This document shows, piece by piece, positions 1 to 10,248 of a stretch of DNA of 64,000 bases (position 1 is its first letter; every line of letters begins with the position of its first letter). The notes beneath the pieces are model-generated. The model had not been told where the DNA came from. It saw nothing but the letters and a program-made list of their open reading frames with translations, and made no database searches. The position numbers and the translations under genes are program-made. Source of the stretch: Acanthosoma haemorrhoidale (lineage: Eukaryota > Arthropoda > Insecta > Hemiptera > Acanthosomatidae); assembly GCA_930367205.1 (NCBI GenBank), contig OV884014.1, positions 119,171,768 to 119,235,767 of the forward strand, in the 5' to 3' direction.

Positions 1-160
1 GACGACATTTTTCTTGTTTTGGTATCAGGAGAACATAATGGGGCAGGTGCTAACGTACAAGCTATGAAATACGCATTTTTGTAAAAATTCAACTTTTTTA
101 AAATGTTTTCTTTGTTTTGGTATCAGGAGAACATAAAGGGGGAAGAGCTAACGTACAAGG
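1..160 (+). repeat. Satellite B block, right-hand end only (B0)
   Basis: This is the last part of a B block cut by the window start. It contains the two terminal B monomers: one with GGGGCAGGTGCTAACGTACAAGC and one with the AAAATGTTTTCTTTG variant. It ends in GGGGGAAGAGCTAACGTACAAGG against the edge palindrome of A1. The same ending is found at 22608, 25156, 27040, 29020 and 31284, so it belongs to the long-edge class of B blocks. No gene is visible. Confidence 0.9.
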
Positions 161-176
161 TCATACGATCGTATGA
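161..176. other. 16-bp perfect palindrome at the B-to-A edge (first of six)
   Basis: TCATACGATCGTATGA reads the same on both strands. It sits exactly at the B-to-A boundary. The same 16-bp form occurs at 22609, 25157, 27041, 29021 and 31285. Interior A monomers have only the inner 12 bp (ATACGATCGTAT), because they are preceded by GTG rather than TC. What it does is unknown; it could extrude as a hairpin or bind a dimeric protein. Confidence 0.9.
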
Positions 177-3100
177 TCAAAGTTACGAGTGAATATGACA
201 TCAAATGATGTCAAATATGATAGTGTGCCGTATCATTTGCACTTATTGTATCACGTGATACAATCGTATGATTGAAGTTACAGTGAATATACTATTAAAT
301 AATGCTAAATATGATTGTATATTGTAGCATTAACACTCATTGTATCACGATATACGATCGTATGATTAAAGTCACGAGTGAATATAACATCAAATGATGT
401 TGAATATGATTGTATAATGTATCATTAGCACTCATTGTTTCACGTGATACGATCGTATGATTAAAGTTACGAGTGAATATACTATAAAATGATGTCGATT
501 ATGATAGTGTACCACATCATTGGCACTCATTATATCACGTGATACGATCGTATAATGAAAGTTACGAGTGAATATAACATCAAATGATTTCGAATATGAT
601 AATGAACCGCATCATTGGCAATCATTATATCACGTGATACCATCATATGATTGAAGTCACGAGTGAATATAACATCAAATGATGTTGGATATGATTGTAT
701 AATGTATCATTAGCACTCATTGTTTCACGTGATACGATCGTATGATTAAAGTTACAGGTGAATATAATATCAATTGATGTCGTATATAATAGCGCACCAT
801 ATCATTAGCACTTATTGTATCATGTGATGTGATCGTATGATTGAAGTCACGAGTGAATATAACATCAAATAATGCTAAATATGATTGTATAGTGTAGCAT
901 TGACACTCATTGTATCACGAGATTCGATCGTATGATTAAAGTCACGAGTGATTATACTATAAAATGATGTCGATTATGATAGTGTACCACATCATTGGCA
1001 CTCATTATATCACGTGATACGATCGTATGATTGAAGTCACGAGTGAATATAATATTAAATGATGTTAATTATGATAGTGTTGCGTATCATAAGCACTCAT
1101 TGTATCACGTGATACGATCGTATGATGAAAGTTACGAGAGAATATAACATCAAATAATGTCGAATAGGATTGTATAATGTATCATTAGCACTTATTGTTT
1201 CACGTGATACGATCGTATGATTAAAGTTACGATTGGAGATACTAATAAATGATGTTGAATATAATAGTGCACCATATCATTAGCACTTATTGTATCATGT
1301 GATGCGATCGTATGATTAAAGTTACAAGTGAATATACTATAAAATGATGTCGATTATAATAGTGTACCGCATCATTGGCACTCATTATATCACGTGATAC
1401 TATCGTATGATTGAAGTCACGAGTGAATATAACATCAAATGATGCTAAATATGATTGTATAGTGTATCATTAGCACTCATTGTTTCACGTGATACGATCG
1501 TATGATTAAAGTTACGAGTAAATATAACATCAAATGATGTCGAATATGATAATGTACCGTATCATTAGCACTCATATTATCACGTGATACGATCGTATGA
1601 TGAAAGTTACGAGTGAATATAACATCAAATGATGTTGAATATGATTGTATAATGTATCATTAGCACTCATTGTTTCACGTGATACGATCGTATGATTAAA
1701 GTTACGAGTAAATATAACATCAAATGATGTCGAATATGATAATGTACCGTATCATTAGAACTCATTGTATCACGTGATACGATCGTATGATGAAAGTTAC
1801 GAGTGAATATAACATCAAATGATGTTGAATATGATTGTATAATGTATCATTAGCACTCATTGTTTCACGTGATACGATCGTATGATTAAAGTTACGAGTA
1901 AATATAACATCAAATGATGTCGAATATGATAATGTACCGTATCATTAACACTCATTGTATCACGTGATACGATCGTATGATGAAAGTTACGAGTGAATAT
2001 AACATCAAATGATGTCGATTATGATAGTGTACCGCATCATTGGCACTCATTATATCACGTGATACGATCGTATGATTGAAGTCACGAGTGAATATAACAT
2101 CAAATGATGTCAATTATGATAGTGTTCCGTATCATAAGCACTCATTGTATCACGTGATACGATCGTATGATGAAAGTTACAAGTAAATATACTATTAAAT
2201 GATGTCGATTATGACAGTGTACCGTACCATTGGCACTCATAGTATCACGTGATACGATCGTATGATTAAAGTCACGAATGAATATAACATCAAATGATGT
2301 CGATTATGATAGTGTACCGCATCATTAGCACACATTGTATCACGTGGTACGATCGTGTGATTGAAGTCATGAATGAATATAACATCAAATGATGTCGATT
2401 ATGATAGCGCACCATATCATTAGCACTTATTGTATAATGTGATGTGATCGTATGATAAAAGTTACAAGTGAATATAAAATCAAATAATGTCGATTATAAT
2501 AGTATAGCACATCATTGGCACTCATTATATCACGTGATACGATCGTATGATTAAGGTTACGAGTGAATAAACTATTAAATGATGTCGAATATGATAGTGT
2601 ACCGCATCATTGGCACTCATTGTTTCACGTGATACGATCGTATGATTAAAGTTACAGGTGAATATAACATCAAATGATGTCGATTATGATAGTGTACTGC
2701 ATCATTGGCACTCATTATATCACTTGATACGATCGTATGATAGTAGTCACGAGTGAATATATCATCAAATGATGTTGAATATGATTGTATAATGTGTCAT
2801 TGGCAAACATTGTATCACGTGATACGATCGTATGATTAAAGTTACGAGTGAATACAACATCAAATGATGTCGATTATGATAGTGTACCGCATCATTGGCA
2901 ATCATTATATCACGTGATACGATCGTTTGATGAAAGTTACGAGTGAATTTAACATCAAATGATGTCGAATAGGATTGTATAATGTATCATTAGCACTCAT
3001 TGTTTCACGTGATACGATCGTATGATTAAAGTTACTATTGGAGATACTAATAAATGATGTTGAATATAATAGTGCACCATATCATTAGCACTTATTGTAT

Positions 3101-3989
3101 CATGTGATGCGATCGTATGATTAAAGTTACAAGTGAATATAACATCAAATGATGTCGATTATAATAGTGTACCGCATCATTGGCACTCATTATATCTCGT
3201 GTTACTATCGTATGATTGAAGTCACGAGTGAATATTACATCAAATAATGCTAAATATGATTGTATATTGTAGCATTGACACTCATTGTATCACGAGATAC
3301 GATCGTATGATTAAAGTCACGAGTGAATATAACATCAAATGATGTTGAATATGATTGTATAATGTATCATTAGCACTCATTGTTTCACGTGATACGATCG
3401 TATGATTAAAGTTACGAGTGAATATACTATAAATTGATGTCGATTATGATAGTGTACCACATCATTGGCACTCATTATATCACGTGATACGATCGTATAA
3501 TGAAAGTTACGAGTGAATATAACATCAAATGATGTCGATTATAATAGTGTACCGCATCATTGGCACTCATTATATCACGTGATACTATCGTATGATTGAA
3601 GTCACGAGTGAATATAACATCAAATAATGCTAAATATGATTGTATAGTGTAGCATTGACACTCATTGTATCACGAGATACGATCGTATGATTGAAGTCAC
3701 GAGTGAATATAACATCAAATAATGCTAAATATGATTGTATAGTGTAGCATTGACACTCATAGTATCACGAGATACGATCGTATGATTAAAGTCACGAGTG
3801 AATATAACATCAAATGATGTTGAATATGATTGTATAATGTATCATTAGCACTCATTGTTTCACGTGATACGATCGTATGATTAAAGTTACGAGTGAATAT
3901 ACTAATAAACGATGTCGATTATGATAGTGTACCGCATCATTGGCACTAATTGTATCACGTGATACGATCGTATGATCAAAGCTACGAGT
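161..3989 (+). repeat. Satellite A block A1, about 40 monomers of 95 bp
   Basis: Head-to-tail monomers with period 95; for example the AACATCAAAT box recurs at 1621 and 1716. Each monomer has a TCACGTGA-like core, then ATACGATCGTAT, a variable linker (ATTAAAG, ATTGAAG or ATGAAAG), GTGAATATAACATCA and a TCATTGGCAC or TCATTAGCAC box. At least six monomer variants are interspersed. Positions about 1500-1990 form a local dimer repeat of exactly 190 bp: GTCGAATATGATAATG starts at 1539, 1729 and 1919. A1 is the long parent-like version of A2: its segment near 570-1165 and its last 400 bp reappear in A2 with the middle missing. No gene. Confidence 0.96.
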
Positions 3990-5871
3990 TAACATAATAG
4001 GGCAGGAATTATTGTACCAGCTATGAATTACGCATTTTTGTAAAATTCTACTTTTTGACGATATTTTTCTTGTTTTGGTATGAGGAAATCATAATTGTTC
4101 AGGAGCTAACGTACCAGCTATAAAATACTCTTATATGTAAAAATTTAACTTTTTGATGACATTTTCCTTGTTTTGGTATCAGGAGAACATAATAAGGCAG
4201 GAGCTAACGTACTAGCTGAGAAATACGCATTTTTGTAAAAAATTTGAGTTTTCGACGATATTTTCCTTGTTTTGGTATCAGGAGAACATAATGGGGCAGG
4301 AGCTAACGTACTAACTATGAAATACGCATTTTCGAAAAATTCGACTTTTTGACGATATTTTTCTTGATTTCGTATCAGGAGAACATAAAAGAGCAGGAGC
4401 TAACGTACTAGCTATGAAATACGCATTTTTAAAAAATTCAACTTTTTGACGATATTTTTCTCGTTTTCGTATCAGGAGAACATAATAGGGCAGGAGCTAA
4501 CGTACTAGCTATGAAATACCTATTTTTAAAAAATTCAACTTTTTGACGATATTTTTCTCGTTTTCGTATCAGGAGAACATAATAGGGCAGGAGCTAACGT
4601 ACCAGCTATGAAATACGCAATTTTTGTAAAAATTTGAGTTTTCGACGATATTTTCCTTGTTTTGGTATCAGGAGAACATAATGGGGCAGGAGCTAACGTA
4701 CTAGCTATGAAATACGCATTTTCGAAAAATTCGACTTTTTGACGATATTTTTCTTGATTTCGTATCAGGAGAACATAAAAGAGCAGGAGCTAACGTACTA
4801 GCTATGAAATACGCATTTTTAAAAAATTCAACTTTTTGACGATATTTTTCTCGTTTTCGTATCAGGAGAACATAATAGGGCAGGAGCTAACGTACTAGCT
4901 ATGAAATACCTATTTTTAAAAAATTCAACTTTTTGACGATATTTTTCTCGTTTTCGTATCAGGAGAACATAATAGGGGAGGAGCTAACGTACCAGCTATG
5001 AAATACGCATTTTTGTAAAAATTTGAGTTTTCGACGATATTTTCCTTGTTTTCCTATCAGGAGAACATAATGGGGCAGGAGCTGACGTACTAGCTATGAA
5101 ATACGCATTTTTAAAAAATTCGAATTTTTGACGATATTTTTCTTGATTTCGTATCAGGAGAACATAAAAGAGCAGGAGCTAACGTACTAGGTATGAAATA
5201 CGCATTTTAAAAAAATTCAACTTTTTGACGATATTTTTCTCGTTTTCGTATCAGGAGAACATAATAGGGCAGGAGCTAACGTACCAGCTATGAAATACGC
5301 AATTTTTGTAAAAATTTGAGTTTTCGACGATATTTTCCTTGTTTTGGTATCAGGAGAACATAATGGGGCAGGAGCTAACGTACTAGCTATGAAATACGCA
5401 TTTTCGAAAAATTCGACTTTTTGACGATATTTTTCTTGATTTCGTATCAGGAGAACATAAAAGAGCAGGAGCTAACGTACTAGCTATGAAATACGCATTT
5501 TTAAAAAATTCAACTTTTTGACGATATTTTTCTCGTTTTCGTATCAGGAGAACATAATAGGGCAGGAGCTAACGTACTAGCTATGAAATACCTATTTTTA
5601 AAAAATTCAACTTTTTGACGATATTTTTCTCGTTTTCGTATCAGGAGAACATAATAGGGCAGGAGCTAACGTACCAGCTATGAAATACGCATTTTTGTAA
5701 AAATTTGACTTTTGGACGATATTTTCCTTGTTTTGGTATCAGGAGAACATAATGGGACAGGAGCTAACGTACTAGCTCTAAATACGCATTTTTGTAAAAA
5801 TTCGACTTTTTGACGTCATTTTTCTTATTTTGGTATCAGGAGAACATAAAGGGGCAAGAGCTAACGTACAA
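3990..5871 (+). repeat. Satellite B block B1, about 19 monomers of 97 bp
   Basis: The period is 97 bp: GTATCAGG starts at 4275, 4372, 4469 and 4566. Monomer types follow a partly repeated order. One has TTTGAGTTTTCGACG and ATGGGGCAGG, one has TCTTGATTTCG and AAAAGAGCAGG, and two successive ones have TCTCGTTTTCG and AATAGGGCAGG. The start (AATTATTGTACCAGC, then GGTATGAGGAAATC) is shared by every B block. The end is the short-edge class: the penultimate monomer pair is fused and shortened to GACGTCATTTTTCTTATTTTGG. The length equals that of B2. No gene. Confidence 0.95.
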
Positions 5872-5891
5872 GATCATACGATCGTATGATC
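5872..5891. other. 20-bp perfect palindrome at the B-to-A edge (first of seven)
   Basis: GATCATACGATCGTATGATC is a perfect 20-bp palindrome at the start of A2. Identical 20-bp copies start at 9103, 12617, 41438, 44752, 50820 and 56794. The six other edges have GG in place of GA at the left flank, which trims it to 16 bp. I did not see it in A interiors or in B, so it marks the boundary. Confidence 0.92.
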
Positions 5892-7220
5892 AAAGTTACG
5901 AGTGAATATGTCATCAAATGATGTCAAATATGATAGTGTGCCTTATCATTTGCACTTATTGTATCACGTGATACAATCGTATGATTGAAGTTACAGTGAA
6001 TATACTATTAAATAATGTCGATTATGACAGTGTACTGTAGCATTGGCACTCATTGTATCACGTGATACGATCGTATGATTGAAGTCATGAATGAATATAA
6101 CATCAAATGATGTCGATTATGATAGTGTGCCGCATCAATAACACACATGATACGATTGTATGATTAAAGTTACGAGTGAATATAACATCAAATGATTTCG
6201 AATATGATAATGAACCGCATCATTGGCAATCATTATATCACGTGATACCATCATATGATTGAAGTCACGAGTGAATATAACATCAAATGATGTTGTATGA
6301 TTGTATAATGTATCATTAGCACTCATTGTTTCACGTGATACGATCGTATGATTAAAGTTACAGGTGAATATAATATCAATTGATGTCGTATATAATAGCG
6401 CACCATATCATTAGCACTTATTGTATCATGTGATGTGATCGTATGATTAATGTCACGAGTGAATATAACATCAAATAATGCTAAATATGATTGTATAGTG
6501 TAGCATTGACACTCATTGTATCACGAGATTCGATCGTATGATTAAAGTCACGAGTGAATATACTATAAAATGATGTCGATTATGATAGTGTACCACATCA
6601 TTGGCACTCATTATATCACGTGATACGATCGTATGATTGAAGTCACGAGTGAATATAATATTAAATGATGTTAATTATGATAGTGTTGCGTATCATAAGC
6701 ACTCATTGTATCACGTGATACGATCGTATGATGAAAGTTACGAGTGAATATAACATCAAATGATGTCGAATAGGATTGTATAATGTGTCATTGGCACACA
6801 TTATATCACGTGATACTATCGTATGATTGAAGTCACGAGTGAATATAACATCAAATAATGCTAAATATGATTGTATAGTGTAGCATTGACACTCATTGTA
6901 TCACGAGATACGATCGTATGATTGAAGTCACGAGTGAATATAACATCAAATAATGCTAAATATGATTGTATAGTGTAGCATTGACACTCATAGTATCACG
7001 AGATACGATCGTATGATTAAAGTCACGAGTGAATATAACATCAAATGATGTTGAATATGATTGTATAATGTATCATTAGCACTCATTGTTTCACGTGATA
7101 CGATCGTATGATTAAAGTTACGAGTGAATATACTAATAAACGATGTCGATTATGATAGTGTACCGCATCATTGGCACTAATTGTATCACGTGATACGATC
7201 GTATGATCAAAGCTACGAGT
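5872..7220 (+). repeat. Satellite A block A2
   Basis: About 14 monomers of 95 bp. The first monomer is edge-specific: it has TCATTTGCAC instead of TTGGCAC or TTAGCAC. The second is one base short at GTTACAGTGAATA. The block looks like A1 with an internal deletion: the left part matches A1 near 570-1165 and the right part (from about 6810) matches the last 400 bp of A1 at an offset of 3230. B1 plus A2 forms a 3231-bp unit. Short minus-strand reading frames here are satellite translation, not genes. Confidence 0.95.
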
Positions 7221-9102
7221 TAACATAATAGGGCAGGAATTATTGTACCAGCTATGAATTACGCATTTTTGTAAAATTCTACTTTTTGACGATATTTTTC
7301 TTGTTTTGGTATGAGGAAATCATAATTGTTCAGGAGCTAACGTACCAGCTATAAAATACTCTTATATGTAAAAATTTAACTTTTTGATGACATTTTCCTT
7401 GTTTTGGTATCAGGAGAACATAATAAGGCAGGAGCTAACGTACTAGCTGAGAAATACGCATTTTTGTAAAAAATTTGAGTTTTCGACGATATTTTCCTTG
7501 TTTTGGTATCAGGAGAACATAATGGGGCAGGAGCTAACGTACTAACTATGAAATACGCATTTTCGAAAAATTCGACTTTTTGACGATATTTTTCTTGATT
7601 TCGTATCAGGAGAACATAAAAGAGCAGGAGCTAACGTACTAGCTATGAAATACGCATTTTTAAAAAATTCAACTTTTTGACGATATTTTTCTCGTTTTCG
7701 TATCAGGAGAACATAATAGGGCAGGAGCTAACGTACTAGCTATGAAATACCTATTTTTAAAAAATTCAACTTTTTGACGATATTTTTCTCGTTTTCGTAT
7801 CAGGAGAACATAATAGGGCAGGAGCTAACGTACCAGCTATGAAATACGCAATTTTTGTAAAAATTTGAGTTTTCGACGATATTTTCCTTGTTTTGGTATC
7901 AGGAGAACATAATGGGGCAGGAGATAACGTACTAGCTATGAAATACGCATTTTCGAAAAATTCGACTTTTTGACGATATTTTTCTTGATTTCGTATCAGG
8001 AGAACATAAAAGAGCAGGAGCTAACGTACTAGCTATGAAATACGCATTTTTAAAAAATTCAACTTTTTGACGATATTTTTCTCGTTTTCGTATCAGGAGA
8101 ACATAATAGGGCAGGAGCTAACGTACTAGCTATGAAATACCTATTTTTAAAAAATTCAACTTTTTGACGATATTTTTCTCGTTTTCGTATCAGGAGAACA
8201 TAATAGGGCAGGAGCTAACGTACCAGCTATGAAATACGCATTTTTGTAAAAATTTGAGTTTTCGACGATATTTTCCTTGTTTTCCTATCAGGAGAACATA
8301 ATGGGGCAGGAGCTGACGTACTAGCTATGAAATACGCATTTTTAAAAAATTCGAATTTTTGACGATATTTTTCTTGATTTCGTATCAGGAGAACATAAAA
8401 GAGCAGGAGCTAACGTACTAGCTATGAAATACGCATTTTAAAAAAATTCAACTTTTTGACGATATTTTTCTCGTTTTCGTATCAGGAGAACATAATAGGG
8501 CAGGAGCTAACGTACCAGCTATGAAATACGCAATTTTTGTAAAAATTTGAGTTTTCGACGATATTTTCCTTGTTTTGGTATCAGGAGAACATAATGGGGC
8601 AGGAGCTAACGTACTAGCTATGAAATACGCATTTTCGAAAAATTCGACTTTTTGACGATATTTTTCTTGATTTCGTATCAGGAGAACATAAAAGAGCAGG
8701 AGCTAACGTACTAGCTATGAAATACGCATTTTTAAAAAATTCAACTTTTTGACGATATTTTTCTCGTTTTCGTATCAGGAGAACATAATAGGGCAGGAGC
8801 TAACGTACTAGCTATGAAATACCTATTTTTAAAAAATTCAACTTTTTGACGATATTTTTCTCGTTTTCGTATCAGGAGAACATAATAGGGCAGGAGCTAA
8901 CGTACCAGCTATGAAATACGCATTTTTGTAAAAATTTGACTTTTGGACGATATTTTCCTTGTTTTGGTATCAGGAGAACATAATGGGACAGGAGCTAACG
9001 TACTAGCTCTAAATACGCATTTTTGTAAAAATTCGACTTTTTGACGTCATTTTTCTTATTTTGGTATCAGGAGAACATAAAGGGGCAAGAGCTAACGTAC
9101 AA
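7221..9102 (+). repeat. Satellite B block B2
   Basis: Near-identical copy of B1 with the same length (1882 bp), the same monomer order and the same short edge. Single-base differences include GGAGATAACG near 7920 where B1 has GGAGCTAACG, and CTAGCTATG near 8418 where B1 has CTAGGTATG. This implies a recent duplication of the B+A unit. No gene. Confidence 0.95.
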
Positions 9103-10248
9103 GATCATACGATCGTATGATCAAAGTTACGAGTGAATATGTCATCAAATGATGTCAAATATGATAGTGTGCCGTATCATTTGCACTTATTGTATCACGT
9201 GATACAATCGTATGATTGAAGTTACAGTGAATATACTATTAAATAATGTCGATTATGACAGTGTACTGTAGCATTGGCACTCATTGTATCACGTGATACG
9301 ATCGTATGATTGAAGTCATGAATGAATATAACATCAAATGATGTCGATTATGATAGTGTGCCGCATCAATAACACACATGATACGATTGTATGATTAAAG
9401 TTACGAGTGAATATAACATCAAATGATTTCGAATATGATAATGAACCGCATCATTGGCAATCATTATATCACGTGATACCATCATATGATTGAAGTCACG
9501 AGTGAATATAACATCAAATGATGTTGTATGATTGTATAATGTATCATTAGCACTCATTGTTTCACGTGATACGATCGTATGATTAAAGTTACAGGTGAAT
9601 ATAATATCAATTGATGTCGTATATAATAGCGCACCATATCATTAGCACTTATTGTATCATGTGATGTGATCGTATGATTAATGTCACGAGTGAATATAAC
9701 ATCAAATAATGCTAAATATGATTGTATAGTGTAGCATTGACACTCATTGTATCACGAGATTCGATCGTATGATTAAAGTCACGAGTGAATATACTATAAA
9801 ATGATGTCGATTATGATAGTGTACCACATCATTGGCACTCATTATATCACGTGATACGATCGTATGATTGAAGTCACGAGTGAATATAATATTAAATGAT
9901 GTTAATTATGATAGTGTTGCGTATCATAAGCACTCATTGTATCACGTGATACGATCGTATGATGAAAGTTACGAGTGAATATAACATCAAATGATGTCGA
10001 ATAGGATTGTATAATGTATCATTAGCACTTATTGTTTCACGTGATACGATCGTATGATTAAAGTTACGATTGGAGATACTAATAAATGATGTTGAATATA
10101 ATAGTGCACCATATCATTAGCACTTATTGTATCACTTGATACGATCGTATGATAGTAGTCACGAGTGAATATATCATCAAATGATGTTGAATATGATTGT
10201 ATAATGTGTCATTGGCAAACATTGTATCACGTGATCAAAGCTACGAGT
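9103..10248 (+). repeat. Satellite A block A3, with a deletion at its right edge
   Basis: About 12 monomers. It matches A2 for roughly the first 900 bp, including the signature CATCAATAACACACATG near 9363, then switches to monomers of the GATTGGAGATACTAATAAATG type. The last monomer lacks 13 bp and reads TCACGTGATCAAAGC near 10228-10240, so ATACGATCGTAT is missing there. No gene. Confidence 0.94.

Noticed and set aside
161..3989. CRISPR-like array (regular repeats with variable spacers)
   Set aside because: The whole 95-bp unit is conserved, not just a 25-40 bp repeat. The variable parts are monomer subtypes that recur, not unique spacers, and no cas genes exist.
4040..4140. ATAATGGGG, AGGAG and similar strings in B as ribosome-binding sites and starts
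   Set aside because: CAGGAGAACATAATG resembles a bacterial start region, but it is a fixed part of every 97-bp monomer and is followed by stop codons within a few tens of bases.
6135..6326. Short minus-strand reading frames of 63-105 codons in satellite A (6135, 9366, 12880, 14208, 16270, 19472, 42998, 46502, 52571, 58545, 60730, 62292)
   Set aside because: They translate the satellite itself. The 95-bp period is not a multiple of three, so the same DNA is read in changing frames, giving repeated TSFDIIFTRDFNH-like strings. They recur only because the DNA is duplicated, and show no domain or independent conservation.
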